A program made the position numbers and the translations under genes. From Brevipalpus yothersi (taxonomy: Eukaryota; Arthropoda; Arachnida; Trombidiformes; Tenuipalpidae): a stretch of 64,000 nucleotides of DNA. The notes below the pieces were generated by a model. The model worked only from the letters and a program-made list of their open reading frames with translations, ran no database searches and was not told the origin of the DNA. Shown piece by piece: positions 26,881-42,108 of this stretch (positions within the stretch are counted from its first letter, which is position 1; each line of letters starts with the position of its first letter). Location: contig QZCP01000014.1 in the NCBI GenBank assembly GCA_003956705.1, positions 69,319 to 133,318 on the forward strand, given 5' to 3'.

Positions 26881-29800
26881 TCCTCATAAAACACACCCTT
26901 GATAAGAGAATGAAAGCTGAAAACTTGAAAACTGATGAGGATGAATATTTTTTGACACTGGGGAGAAAAATAGAATCACCAGAACAGCATTCCATGATGG
27001 CGATAATAGCTTGCCTCATGGTTACCGGCATAGTTGGGATAGCATGCTCACTATTGGATGCTGGCTAACACATACACATATTTATTGAGAATGCGTTGAT
27101 CTATTTATTTCGTTTAGTTAGAAATGATGATAATAATTCATAATGATGATAATAATGGCCATCGGAGAGGTTGCTATGGTGAAAGGATTCTCATTCATTT
27201 TCAATTCCTATTCACCTCATTATTGGGGCCTTTATTGGATGAGGACTGCCTGACTGTTAAGTGAATTGGGAAGCTGCAAAACATTTTACCATGAGCTTGT
27301 ATAATTGCAATTATACACCAGGAAATCATCTTCCCTCATCTTTCGCATCTTCTTTTCCTTCTTTCTTCACGGCGAAGCAAGAGAGAACAAAAATCAAAAG
27401 AATTTATATATGCTAAACAAAGCACCACTCCTAATTGCTATTCCAGATGATCATGATCACCATCATTTTCCAGCATCCCCATGATGATGATGATGATCTC
27501 AATAGTGATGGTCTACATCTATCCATCTATGTACCCATACACACATCTATGGTATGATGATGATTTTTTCATCGTTTTCAAAAAATATTCGACAAAAAGA
27601 TGATGCAACCGCATGGAAACATTCATCTTTTCAAATGAACATGTTTATCTTTCTCACTCTCTTTTCACATACGATCTTACCGAAATATATATATATATAT
27701 AAGATAGATGAATGAAAAATCAACCAGATGCTGAAAATATTCCCGTAATGTTTGCTCTTCTTTTTATAACCACACTGAATCGTAATCGGAATTTTTGGGT
27801 GGTGAAATTTTTTCTCTCTCTCTCTCTCTTTCTCCTCTCAAGCCATTACATTCTAGATTGATAGTATTTATTCTCTCTTGGAATGGAAAAAATTCTCTAT
27901 TCCAAAGTGTTTACCCAGCTCTTTCTCTATCTTTCCCTCTTCTTTGATTCTTTGATTGACCAAGTGAAGGACTTTTGCTATCTATTTTTTTCTGTCAATT
28001 TATTTTTTTATCCTTCTTTTTGCAGCATTTGCCCAGCATCTTGAGGCGAATATTTGATAATATTCTCCTCTCACCTCTATATGACATGTTCACCTTCTAT
28101 TTTTGACACATTTTCATGATCATCTTCACATGGCTAGTGGCAAACAATCACCATTTTCAAAGAGATGGAATAAGTATTTGATCTTCCATTGAATGAATGT
28201 CAAGTTTCTTCTCTCTCTTATCTATATATCTATCCTGTCAACATTCCATATTTCTCTTATTTGAAGAGAAAAAATTAGTGCCAAATAAGAATTCTGACAA
28301 AATAGCAACTTCTCTGGCTCAATACAATGAAGATTTTGGCAAGAACATAGCCCAAATAATCTGATAAATGAAAGTTCTTTTTTCGATTCAATCCACTGAG
28401 CAAGGGGCACAAACACCATTATAGCATTTGACTGTTGAGTTGAATGTAATCATGTCTTCCTTCTAAATCTAAGAAAATCTTGACATATGTAACCTACTCT
28501 CAAAATTCCTATCCGTATTGATGTTCAACAGAGAAACTGTGGTTTTGTAATATCAGTGTCATTAACGTAGTATTAAAGGGCATTAAAAGAAGTCAAACTC
28601 TGCTCTATTTTCTAAATATTCATCTGGGATGTCTCAAAACTCAGTTTGTTTCCTCAAAATATCGTTTTTCTCTAGACTAGAAAAGCCATCAGGAACTTTG
28701 ACCAATAAATATAATGAATATGAATCCATCTAGTGTGCTCATTGATTCATTCACCAGATAATTTGAGTTCAAATCGTGGAGATTAAAGCGAGGAAAACTC
28801 ATGACAATACAATTCACATGTACATTCATATAGACTCATTGTGATACTATCCCAAGTCATCATTCGAATTATAGTAATAACATGCTCTGGATAATTGACT
28901 TACCGTACTAACTATTGACTGATATCATGATACCGATTATTATTATCTAACGCAATCACCGTCACCATGACCATCAGAATATCTGCTGATATGTCCAATG
29001 AATAGTATTCTCATTTGCTTTGGCTTCTCCTTTGAATGGCAAACGGATATTGGAGCATATTTCGAGTTTGACATGATGTACATGCCATGTAGGGCTTCAT
29101 CTGTTTTGCCCAATTTCTGCAGAAATATGTTCTCTTATCATGAGACCATGTGCGATGGAGCTTCACCGTGCATGCTTCTCTGGTGACTCAAATTGTTCCA
29201 AATCCAGATGATCAGAACTTTCGATTCATGCATATGAGGCATGCTGATCAAACACTTCGTTCAAAGTTCAGAGACTCTTATTACATTTTGAGTGCTTATA
29301 TGCCCAAATTATCAGTACTTTAAGTCTCTACCCTTCAACATGTTTACAGATATTGCTATCTGAATGTTTTTCAGGTGAGCATCGGAATGCTCTCACACTG
29401 TTCTTTGCGAGTCTTCGAAACTTTTTTTCAATGCTCACTCTGAGATGCTTAGAGAATTCAGAGAAGAACAAGGAGTCCTCTCATGGAACAAAGAACCTGC
29501 CAAACTATCACATGTGAAATTAGATGTAGTGATCCGCAAAAATTAATTGTGCATGGCCCTAATTGTTGATAAGATATAAAAGTCAGCTATTTAATCATTG
29601 AAAAATTCGTAAGACGAAAGAGACGAAAAGGTGAAGCTTCCTCAAGTGAGAAGTTTTCCAAAACAAGTGGTGATAGATTAAACAAGGTCCAGATTGGATA
29701 ATCTGGTTGAATCAGATTTTTTTTTGCCGAATTCTAATTTATAATCATCATATAAGTGAAACCAATAGTCCTCACTTACAGCTGATGTGAGGAGAGAGGA

Positions 29801-31328
29801 CTCAAATAGATAGAAAAGACTGAGGTAGAAGTTTAGATGAAATATTTTCCAAAAAATCAATACACCACAGTGATATTGGAGTTAGACATTAAGGATTATC
29901 AGGTTCTGAATTTAATCATGAACAGTTTCCTATTGGAATTGAGAACGAGAATGTGTAATTAAACTTAGATTTAAATATTCAATAAAGATTATGATATGTC
30001 TATTTTTGTTGATAATTTTTGATCAAATTGCTGAAAAAGGCGCCAATTTATGATTAAAATATGGGATTTCTTTAAGCTCAATATTATGATCACTTTTTGA
30101 TGAGTATCATGGGAATTATTCTGACGTATTCTCTAATACTGGATAAGTCACTCAATAAATTCATCTCACCAGTAGTAATAATTAAGGAAAAGATCATCAT
30201 CGATTGTAATTCAACCGAAACCTGGAAAATAATTTTCATCTTAATGAGCAGTAATTCAAAGCTCACTCTTTATCTCTACCCTCCCAGTTGGTAGACACTT
30301 TTCTAACCCAACTGAAAGACGATTCATCAACCAGAAATAATTCAAACTCGATAGAGAGCGATGCATAAAAGTAATTACGATCATTTTGAGTATTCAGACA
30401 AATTATTGTCAATGCCGGATGAACATATGAGTTCATGGCAAGTGGGATGTGGCTTTTTCCTTCTTTTATGAACTTCGTTCTTCTGGAAGCTTGACTGTCC
30501 ATCTCATGGGCTATCTGTTGTCCTTTTCCCAAGAATCCACTGGATATACTTCTACTTATCTGTATTTCGATTCCTACACTGAATGGTCATGAAAAGTTCA
30601 CTTGAGCATAGTTGAATAAGTGACTTTTGCTCAAGGAGCTTTATTGTTCAAATCTAGTGATGTAACCTAAAGTATCATTGACTGAATATCTCACTGACTT
30701 GTATTTTCTTTGTTCTCTTTCCATGTCTTTCTTCTATTCTTGGATATTCCACTAATTTGACTCCGGGTTAATGGCGGGAATCAATTTTCTCATGAGAATG
30801 AGAGAATATATATTCTATCTATGGACTTTGATTGTAGCTTGTTTTATTTTTAAATTCAATTGTCATTCGGAGAAGTTTAGAAATATTCGTATACAAAAGA
30901 AAAGCAAAACTTTTATGCGATTCAAGATTCATGACATTGATATCTATGATATCTAGATGAATTTGATTCTGAAAGTAAATAGCTCTCAAAATAGTTACAA
31001 GGCAGAGAATTCAAGGTACAAAGTGAAAAAGAGAAAAAAATCATAGTTATATCAACAGGAGAGTTAAGAATACAAAATTGGAGTAAATAGTAGTGATAGT
31101 AAGAGAAGCAAGTCATCATGGAATACTCATTCACTGACGAGCTCATTTCTATTCATACATAAATTTTATCTCCTTCATTGGTTTGATGAAAATTCAAGGA
31201 CTCTGACTGGAATAATGCTTTTCCTTTGAAATCTAATTTTTACTCTCATTTCTAATTGATGGTCGTATTTCATTCACTACTTTAGGCCACAAAAAAAGCA
31301 CCAACAATGTTTATCATCATGGTGGAAG

Positions 31329-31331
<3 letters not shown>

Positions 31332-31402
<71 letters not shown>
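31332..31402. repeat. (TC)n microsatellite, long
   Basis: 71 bases of uninterrupted TC units, then TGTATATATG. A complementary AG array lies 1.4 kb downstream at 32764. Confidence 0.98.
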
Positions 31403-31406
<4 letters not shown>

Positions 31407-32762
31407 ATATGTATGTGTGCCCTAAGAAACTGTGTATGTATGCATTTGACTGGAAAAGTAATCCATGTGGGAATGATGAGAAAAAAAAGGAAGCTCTAGA
31501 GATGTATAGATTGATGCACTAATATGATGACCACTGTTTACTGTTATATCAATGTACCCGAAGGATGCTTTCGATGACATCCAGTGAAGCATCCACATCA
31601 ACAGTAGTAGTAACATCGATTTGTAACACGACTCATGCAACGTATCAGGTTTGTAGTGTGTAGACATATCGAATGAATATGTTGGATAGAATTGAGATAT
31701 GAAAAGAATAGAGAGAGCGAGTGAGTGAGAGAGAGAGAGAGAGGAGAAGAAGCAAAAAGGAATATAAGTCGAGCTGTAGATCTTTGATTCGGTAAGTGAT
31801 CTGAGATCGGATTTATTGGTAAATGATTTGAATGAGGATGAATCCGGAGAAAGATAAGGAATCGAAGTAAAGTCGAATGAAGAGAGGAGGAAAAATAATT
31901 CCTATGAAGCCCTAGGTCAAAGAAGAATAGAAACGAAAAGTGTATGATGATAATAATAATGATGAACCCAATGGAAAATACAGAAAAGAAGTTATATGAA
32001 AGCGAATGATGATCAGTATCAGTATACAGATGAAAAGGATGTTAAGATAGATAGAGAGAGAAAGGAAGAGAGAGAGAGAGCGAGAAAAATGCCTGAGAGA
32101 ATAAAATCGGTAGAGAAAATAAGCAAGTACATCATGTGAATTGAAACTTTCGCTGATTTGCTGATGTGTTTATTTAGTGAAGTGCATATATCCATCCAGT
32201 TGATGTTGTACACCATACACATACACACACATATATACATGTATATATTTGGAACAAAATTCGATTCCAAATGATTGCCTGTCGGCCTGCTCATTAAGTC
32301 CGCTACTCTACAGATTATGATCACCATCTGTGATGCTGAGAGAGCAAAATTAGGACAAAAGATGAAGAAGAAACATTGCTCATCATCATGGATGAGGTTA
32401 CAGTTATATACCACACATAAGTGAGAAAGAGAGAGATGAAGAGGAAGAAGGAAGAAGAAGATCTGTTTGAGTGTCCATAAAGGATAAATCTATTTTTCTT
32501 TCACTCTTCATCTTTTTCTCATTTTTGCTCATTTCCTTCCATTGCTTATCTGTGTGTGGTGAGCTAAAATCATTTCAACTAGATACACACTATTTTTTCT
32601 TTGTTTCCAATCGACAATGTTACTTTTAGTTAAAGTATGGCTCTGGGTGATTATAGAATGTATCAACATTTCGGGCTAAGAGAGGCAAACCAAAATACTA
32701 AACGGAAAGTATATTAACATTTGTCAAGGGAATATTGCTCGTCACCAACTTTAACCTAGAGC

Positions 32763-32763
<1 letters not shown>

Positions 32764-32801
<38 letters not shown>
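32764..32801. repeat. (AG)n microsatellite
   Basis: 38 bases of AG units followed by GTGAGTGAAA decay. Confidence 0.97.
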
Positions 32802-32804
<3 letters not shown>

Positions 32805-33486
32805 GTGAAAGAGACCGAAAAAAGTTTGGGAATCCAAGAGAATGTACTCGGAATCAGCTACAATACAGCTTTGTGAACCTTCTCTGATGCAATCATTGGA
32901 ATGACAGAAAAACTCCCATGTGTTTTGGGGACAATTTTTCGATTTAAAAGTCTAGGGAGGAAAAGAAAGAGAAAATGATAAAAGGTTTCGCATAGGTAGC
33001 TGACTGCTGGTTGAAATTGGATGAAAGAAAGACCTTAACCAGAAATGGGGCTGTTTAACCGGAAAAAAAGTATGTAAAGGTCAAAGTATGTTAACATTTT
33101 TGAGTTAAAATGGAATGAGTGAATAAAATTCTCGTAACTTTCACTCAGATTGATGCAAACCAGTTTCTTCTAGGCATATGAGAGCTGCAAGGTATCCGGT
33201 ATGTGCGTGAGGTACAATGAGGCACATTTGGAAATGCACATTGATGTCATGTATCAGTCATGATGGAATAAGAGGAATAAGTAGAAGAAGAAGAAGAAGA
33301 AAGAGAATAACTGACGTGTCAAGCAGATGAGATAAGATACAAGCTTCTTGAGTCCGAAAAGTAAGATTTCAATATTGGAGAGTGGAATAATGTGACTATA
33401 AAAAAAGGTGAACTTGGGCAAGATTTCACTGGGAATCATTCTTTTTCTTGCATAACATTCACAGGACCATTGAAAATGAAATGAGA

Positions 33487-33524
33487 AGAGAGAGAGAGAG
33501 AGAGAAAGAAAGAGAGAGAGAGAG
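33487..33524. repeat. interrupted (AG)n microsatellite
   Basis: Two AG blocks separated by AAAGAA. A (GAA)n block lies nearby at about 33283-33302. Confidence 0.9.
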
Positions 33525-36500
33525 CTCAATATGATTCCTCTCTTAGGATTTATTTCATTCTTTGTCACTTCTGTTCAATAGAAGCCTCTTTCAATCTATT
33601 CTTCTTTTTTTCTACTCCATGGTCATTTCCATTTTGAATTTTATTCCAACTGGAACTGCTTGATACTCATCGTATGGATTCTTCACCAGGCAAACAAAGT
33701 TACATTCAAACCGTTTGAAATGAAAGAGAACCGATTGAATTCTAAGCCAAGCATCTGACGGTCAGACAAGTATGAGATTGAATCTGTGTGGAGAAAAATA
33801 CTCTGACAATTATGGGAGTGTTTTCAAATCGGAGGTGTTTTAAATCTTACTTCATCTGTCATATCTTTCTGTTTTACTGAGCTCAGCTGGATCGAACCCA
33901 TTTCCACTGGAAATGATATTTTTCGCGATCGGACAGAATTGACAATTTTTAGCTCCCAAAACCATTTTGAATCCGTTATTTTTCTCGAATTTATCGCAAA
34001 AATCAATCGAATATTCACATGGGTTCTCGTGTCAATATCAACATTTCCAATGCCTAAAGGTGATTAAGTCACACTAACAAGAGGCATAATGATAGTAATG
34101 AGTAATAAAAATTTTGTCAATGTTCAAGTGACTTCGCATTCTCCTATTCATATTGCCATATTTATGACTCAAAAGATTTTATCCAAAAATTGATCTACTC
34201 CAACATTATGCGATAGACCTGGCAGTCCAAGTGAATTCTTGTCATATTTAAATTTTCCACTCATTTGATGGGTGAGTTAATTGTTTTAAACACGCTCCAA
34301 GTCTCATAGGACATTGGAAAGTTCTCCTACTATAATTTCATTCATCTCCATACATACACTTACATAAACTGAAAAGTGTGTCAATTCTCATCATACACAA
34401 GCTGATGGGTTTTATCATTATTAAATTTTCATCTACTTAGTCTAGCATTGATGCAAAAGAGGGGCCAAAAAATTGTATGGTTCATGACCCATTTATTGGC
34501 TATGATCACCCATATCACCTATTCCCTTTCCAACCAATCAAGCTTGAACTGTATGATTGAGGTGGGATGGCGAATTTTTGCATGGATCGAGAATGCGATT
34601 CGACAAGAAAACTCACAAAATTTCAGTTATACATGTATATATGACTCGGGATCGATCTGAGATAGATATACAGACTCTAAAATATAGCGAAAAGGTAACA
34701 GTCAAAAAGAAAGATAAGTCTGGCTGTTTTTAGCTTGAAATTTGCCAGTTTGTCTTGGAATATGAATGGAAATATAACTGGATTGTAGGTTTATTCCTTC
34801 TTAGACTTCGATCTTGTCTGTACAATCTTTTCAAATGTTCACTTCAACCTGGGAAGATGTGAAATTTCCACTGCTGATACTCTAAATCTTTGAGGATATC
34901 ATTTTTCAACTGTTCCACTGGGAATATTTGACTTACCATCGAAAAAAGGGCTTCTTACTGAACAATATTCTTCGAGCACATTCGGTGGCTATGACTTTTC
35001 TTGAAAGAGCTTAAATAACAGGAAATTACTGCTTGAGGATAATTTCATCCCATATAATTAACTCAATAATGAGAAACCATGTCGAAAAGTTTCCATCAAT
35101 AGCCAGAAAAAGTGCACATAGTCCTGGTGAAACAAGTGCTTTATTCTAGTCATTTATAATTGCTTTGCTTACTTCATTCAACTAACAACTTGTAAGTTAG
35201 GGATGATTAACAATATTTTGTCAGAGAATTTTTACTACTTCCAAGTTTTTGATGAAGCCTGTTCAAGTATAAATAAATCTTCACACAAGATTGCTCACTT
35301 TCAATGATCACATTTTTTTCTGACTAAACCAAATAGAAAAAAATATTCATTAAAAGATTTTCAATCAGTTCTGAATAGAATTCTGAGTATAGCTTCCTCC
35401 TTGCGAACCAATATTTTAGCCAAATAGATGATCAATTCAATTGATCCATCCAATACATTCAGTCAATTCATTCTTTATCATATATTTCCGGTCAAACAGG
35501 CAATTTTTTGCCGTTTTTTTTCTATCTGATCAGAATTTCAATAAACCTATCTTGAGTATGGAGCCATTCAAAATTTTTGTGGCATTTTGAATCATCTAGA
35601 CCTTTAGCTCAAAAAATGTGCTTTTATAGATCACAAATCTTGAATGATGGCATAGCTGAATAGTATTCCATTATAACTCTTGGTTATGATGCTCGTTTGG
35701 AAGTTTATTTGATTCTGATGAAAGATGAAAAATTTTCAACATTGGATGTTTTTTTGCTCAATAATTCTCTGCCCAGCAGACTAGGATATATCTAAGAGAA
35801 ATTCTTAGACATTGACCGAATGAATGCATAAGATTATCTATAAACGATCGAAATCTAATCTGACAGGAATTCAGTCGTCTGTCTGGTCATCTTTGCAATC
35901 TTCTCTCACAACTCATATGAGCTATCAGGCTTCTTCTCTGATACTTGCCTTCATTCATCTATCTTTTCGGGCAGAATAATGAAAGTTTTGCTATAAACGG
36001 CAATGTAAGTCCCAATAAGATCTAATGAGGATGCTTGATAGATGTATCATTGAGTAGATCGAAGAATATTCCCGAATGGCTCCAATTTAACCCTTTCTTC
36101 TTCCTTTAAAAGAACCAAATAAACAGGCAAATGGCTGATTCACTCTTCAAATTCACTGCTCGAAGAGCTTCCAAATGATGACCAAACATTGTTCACATTG
36201 ATCATGTGCTCATGTTTCAGATTCTCATTGTCTACACAGTGGTGATGTGATTCTCCAGTATCGATAGAAAGATATCTCAAATAAGAAGATATTAGATGCA
36301 GGAGTAAATGTTTTTCCTATTCTCCTCATCTTCTCCTCATTTTCCACTATTTTCGACATTCTCTTGTATCCTGTTATTCTTTGGAATCCTTTTATTCTCC
36401 AAACTACTCTCTCTCTCTCTCTCTATCATCAGCTCGTTTCTCTTCTCCGATGCTGTATCTCATTGGCGGTAATAAGAATGCGAGTTTGGAGAAGAAAACT

Positions 36501-39500
36501 TTCCGCGCCATACATTTTCATTGTTCCCATCTATTCACACCAACTCAAATGTCCACTATACTCGGAATCCTGGCTCGTTACTTCAAGTGAATGTCTATTC
36601 ATTCATCTTCTCCACTCATTATCGTTTTTGCCTGACAAATTTGTGAGATCTCTGGTCAACCTCCATTTGATCACTTGAGTGTAACACATATTTCATCTTG
36701 ACTAAAATCAACAGAATTGATCACTCACATACCATGACATTCACAGAAAAAGAGCATTATCGAAGAATGCCACATCACGAAACAAGCCCTACTGAAGCTA
36801 ACGTAACTTGTTTCAAATTCTTAGGCATATTGTTCTGTAAAACTCTGATTTTTCCAACCAATGTATTGAAAGATAGTCTAGCTGATTTGCATGGAGAATT
36901 ATCAGCTTCTAATCATCGTAGGACGTACAGTTTGATTTTATTGGAGATCCTTCAATACGTGGAGAGAGAGGGTGACGCGTTTCAGAATCGTTGAGCTTGT
37001 TTCCGGGATACTCGCTCTAATCTTCCAATCTTGCTTCTCATTCTCTTACATCCTACAAGCAAGTGTCATCCGGATGATTGTGGATGTCATTGGAGGAGCA
37101 TCAAACCGAGAAATTGGATGAATAAAGGTGGATGTGCCTCTCTCTCTCCTCTTGATGCGTCACTCTACAGCATGAAGTGATGAGATTCCAGAGACTGGAG
37201 GATGAAGCATTTTATTGATCGAATGATTCAACAAGCTTCCGCTAGAATTCTGCTCACCTCCATACTTCTCACTTTTTTGTTCGTGAGAAATTTTATCGGT
37301 TCCAGCCGATCTATCATGACAATCTTGAAACATGATAAATTATGAGGTGAGGTTCCCAATGAATAACTCATCAGATATACATATCCTAGCCTATCCTACT
37401 CTCTGTTTTCTGCCCGTAAGCCCTAACAACTCTTTGACGTCTTTCAAGTATTCATTTGAAGCCTACTTGCACTATCTGATTTGGTCTTGATAGTTTTTTT
37501 ATACTTTTCATGGTTCCCATTGACTAATGATGGGAGACTGGTTTCAAACCTCCTCCATCATCACCTCATTGCACCAAAATCTCATGTATTCCAGCTCAAG
37601 CCTTGCTGATTTTATACTATCTCACTGAGACGAAAAAAACTATCTCATCAAGCTGAGGTATCTTTAGGTTTTCGGATCAATCGATATCTTGTATCTTGCT
37701 CAAGCAGTATCCAAGAGAGAAGAATCAATCCGATAAAGGAAAAATGAGGCGAAAGAATCGAATTTTCTCCTTTTTATCCTGTGTGAATTCATTCTTACGA
37801 CGGATACTCTTGTTTTTGTTTCATTTTCTACATGAAATCGATTTCCTAGCTTTGTTTCCAGTACTGATATCTCTATTGAAGTTTTCAGTCTAGAATCGTT
37901 GAAATTCAGCATCTTATTTGAACTGATTTTGAATCAGCAACTATTTCTGAATCAAACCGGAGACTTATATCAGATCGAGAAAAATCAATCTCATGAGGCT
38001 GTTTTGCTGATTATAATAGGGAAGATAGCCCAATGGTTCCAGAATCTCATGTATTGAGACCATGATAATATGGATATTGTTGATGGAGTTGTTTTTGAGC
38101 TCAACGAAGCATGAATACTTTTCCTCTTATGAGTCCAGAAAAACATTCAACTCAATCACAAGGAAAAAGATTGTACTACAGCTGATTGTTTCTTTTTCCA
38201 TTCAACTTCCAACAGAATAATGTCTATAAGCTAGCCATTCGTTTATGAAGTATTTTATTCGCCATTTCGCATGAATTGATCCGAGGATACCCAGCATCAA
38301 GCTATCTAGAGCTCTTCAAATTTGACTCGATATCTGTTGAAAGAAAACATGGGTGACCATGATATTGTACAGAGGCATTGTTCACCAGTTTTTTTTGTTC
38401 ATCTCTTGAAACTGCCGAATCATTATTATGCGTGTTCCCATGAATACATCATGGGAACTTACGTGATTACCCAATATTAGAGAGCATAATCTTACGATCT
38501 GGATACCATTTTTGAACACGACTTACAGCTTAAGCTGAAAATTCGATGCGGTTGAATGCTTTTTTTTTCGTTTCGTTGGGCTTACCAAACAGAAGCATTG
38601 ATTGAAAGATTTTGTGTGATTCATCTTTTTTGATATTATTTTCTTACAACTTATGATCCATTCTTGCTGTGAGAAGCTGATAAAAACCATTCTCTTGTGC
38701 ATAAGCCCACTCTTATTCAGCATTTTTTGCTTCAATCATTTTATTATCTTCTTGCTTGAAGATGAACTTCCACCAAGAGAAGAAAATACAAATGATAAAA
38801 AGTTTCTCAAGAAGATTATAGTGTTGTATGAACTCTTTTCAAATTTGTTCAATCTGATTTCCTTCTCCAGCAAATTTATGCATGAACTTTGGGTCATTTT
38901 TTCAAACAGCATTAAGATTTAAACAAAAACCTATTTTGAGTCATCTCTTTGAAAGATATTCTATTTCTCAATGTGAAAACATTGGTTGTTGTTCATAATG
39001 AAAATTTTGCCTATCCGACTTTTTGTTTTTATTTCAATTGAGCGAGGATATCTCACCATATTTGAAGCGATTTCGAGCCATTGAGCACTGTTTTTCTACA
39101 CTCAAATCATTTATATAGCTATATGGATATTGAAATCAACAAAAGTCATAATGTTTCCGGATGTTCTAAAGTCAACTCTCTATCTGCTACTATTTTTCAA
39201 AAAATCATGTACCACGCAAAATTTGCCACGAGAGAAAAATTTCAATCTGAAAAGTGTTCAAATCATAAATTGAATGCGTAGGAAAGAAAACTTCCTTTGA
39301 ATCAATGTTTATGATTGAACCTGACAAAGAATAACGAGGATCACTTAGTGATGGAATGATGAAAAGTTGAGTAAATACATGCATTTCCAAGAGAGAAATG
39401 AAAGGCCATCTTTTGAGCTTGAAAGTAGTTCTGATACCTAAGTTGTTAGGTTTATTGATTATCCTACTACACTGAAAAGAGTGAGTTTTCATTAAGAGAG

Positions 39501-40448
39501 TGAGCTGTATTCGTATCACAAGTATTCTCTAGCCGGTTGAATGTTGGGACTTTTGTATATCTTATGTTGGGGCTCCCCAGATGTCGCCCACTATTTCGCG
39601 CCTAAATTTGAAGATAATCCAGAGAGTTAAATGTATAAGTAAAGCAGTGAGAGCATCTCAGAATACTGGGAATATACATTCAGAACTTATTCCACAAACA
39701 CGATGGATGCTGTACAATTGTTCCATTATATAGACAGACGTAGGATCGAGAGTAAACATTCAAGTGACACACTTGCTTATCTTAATTGTCCTTTTTGTCA
39801 GTTCTTTTGACCACTCTATTTGTGTATCATTTATACTTTGAGCTCATATTTTCAATCGAATTTGCATCTCGAATGACCAAAATCTGCTCAGTGAATTGAA
39901 TTGATTGTGATATTGTTAACTGTTGAAAGTGCTGGAAGTGATACAGAGGATGTTAATTTTGTGCAAGCAAAGACTCTCATCGTTTTTGCTTCAAGTGTCA
40001 ATAATTCCCACAAAAACATGTGCTTCATGGAACAAAAAAGAAAACTCAGATCAACTGTGGAAGGAATTGCAATCCGAGTGATCTGATTGTGGTCTTCCTT
40101 TCCTTCGCATATTGCCTTTTTGTTACATATCATCATTGCTGTGAAAGTTTGTGATTTGTTCAGATGTGCTTCATTGTCAAGAGCTTAGCAAAATCTATTG
40201 TGAATATTTGTGGATATTCGGGAATCAACCTTGATTGAGAGCATCGGTGATGGTTACGAAATAAATTCTATTCAAGTCTGAAAGTAGAGAGAGGGGAAAA
40301 TTAATGTACCTCTACACTCCATCTTAATGTTAAAATCGTAAATACAAGGAATCGTGGAAAGAATCATGTTGGATGTTTATAAATATTCATGAGGTAAGCA
40401 TTTGTTACCCAAAAGGAGCAAAGAAACAGGAAAGAGTATTCAAGAATG

Positions 40449-40451
<3 letters not shown>

Positions 40452-40535
<84 letters not shown>

Positions 40536-40794
40536 NNNNNNNNNNNNNNNNNNNNNNNNNNNNNNNNNNNNNNNNNNNNNNNNNNNNNNNNNNNNNNNNN
40601 NNNNNNNNNNNNNNNNNNNNNNNNNNNNNNNNNNNNNNNNNNNNNNNNNNNNNNNNNNNNNNNNNNNNNNNNNNNNNNNNNNNNNNNNNNNNNNNNNNNN
40701 NNNNNNNNNNNNNNNNNNNNNNNNNNNNNNNNNNNNNNNNNNNNNNNNNNNNNNNNNNNNNNNNNNNNNNNNNNNNNNNNNNNNNNNNNNNNNN

Positions 40795-40830
<36 letters not shown>
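40452..40830. repeat. (AG)n array containing an assembly gap
   Basis: 84 bases of AG on the left (40452-40535), 259 N (40536-40794) and 36 bases of GA on the right. The flanks are the same repeat in the same register, so the hidden sequence is probably more of it. The true length is unknown. Confidence 0.97.
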
Positions 40831-40833
<3 letters not shown>

Positions 40834-42108
40834 TTGGTGAAGAGAATTTTCTTAGGGACTTAATGCATATCAGCCGGAATTGGAGCTAATTCGAGTAGAC
40901 CAATTTGGATGGAAAACTCAGTTCCCATCGATTCTTCTTTCTGTCTTTTCCTCTCTTAACTAGAATCGACAGATAGTGAGAATGAATGTTGAGTGAATAT
41001 GTTTTTACTATATAAGATGAATAAGATTGGAGTGTCTATGATGTCAGAATCCATGAGGAAGAAAATCGAATGCAAGACAATTGAGAACAGACGAGTGGGA
41101 ATGAAAGAGAGAAAGAGAGAGAAAGGTCAGGAAATTCAGTGAAATCATGTCGTGTGTATGTGTATGGAAGTGAAGTAGTTTTCGAGGGGCAAAAGCTATC
41201 TGATAGATAAAGTTACCAAACTGACAGGAACCATGTTTACATCACATATTATCATCAAATAGTAGAGGAAAAAAAGGTGACAAGATGTGAATATTGGAGA
41301 AGAGGAGAGAAAGATAAAATTCTGCTCAAAATACTGATGAACAGTAGTGTGCCAGTTTCTGAAAGAACATGAAAGTTCTTTTCGTGTTTTCTTATGTCCT
41401 GTTTCTTTGTCTATCCATTTTTCTTATTTCCACAAACTCATATATACACACACATACATTCATATCCACATCCACATTCTTACTTTCACATCTCTTCACT
41501 TCACCCATCATCATAACTCACCAGACAAGATCGAAAAAGAAAATAGGACGCACAAGAGCGGCCATTCAGCAATAGAGGAAGTAAAGAAGAGGAAGAAGGA
41601 GAAGAAGAAGAAAAAAGAGAAAACTGATGCTGTAGGAAAAACTGTCATCAGATCATCTCTATTCATTGAAAAAAGAGTTTGCGAATTCAGATGATCATAA
41701 TGGCTGGTAAATGTCTGAATTCAGAGGAATATAAAGCGAAATATAATAAGCAAAATAGCTGACCAATGAGTTTTGTGTCCAAAACGATTGGGGATTGCGT
41801 CATATGTGCGTCGTTTTTCCAATGAACAATCTTTTTTCCCACAAATATTACTCTGCAAGCTATGAATTTGAGTGAATTAAACCAAGTTTGTTTTCAAAAA
41901 TGTATTTACAATCGTAATCACCTTTCAACATCCCGAAATCAACTGTACATCAACTTTTCTCCACATCATCTTGAAAATATCATACATCTGGGAATATTGT
42001 CCAATATTTGCTATCATCATCAGAATATTCCCATCACCATTATTGCCCGAAAAAGAATTACATCTCACGCCACCAACAATTGTGTTTGCAATTCAATTGA
42101 TCAAGGAT

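Larger units (their letters stand above)
20318..42108. other. large intron of the PDE1-type gene (between exons 1b and 1c)
   Basis: About 21.8 kb with no supported gene. Contains many (CT)n and (GA)n arrays listed separately, an assembly gap inside a GA array at 40536-40794, and long plain AT-rich stretches (about 34000-36300 and 37200-40300). Open frames here are short, lack ATG context or run through microsatellites. I saw no tRNA or transposase. Confidence 0.5.

Noticed and set aside
28740..28790. GAGTTCAAATC resembling a tRNA B box
   Set aside because: No matching A box or cloverleaf stems could be laid out around it.
36364..36994. Overlapping + strand open frames of about 100 codons
   Set aside because: No homology-like motifs, no start context or splice sites that link to neighbours; intronic AT-rich sequence.
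39888..40136. Minus-strand frame thought briefly to resemble a retroelement protease
   Set aside because: No DTG/DSG active-site motif in a usable context, and no reverse transcriptase or integrase nearby.
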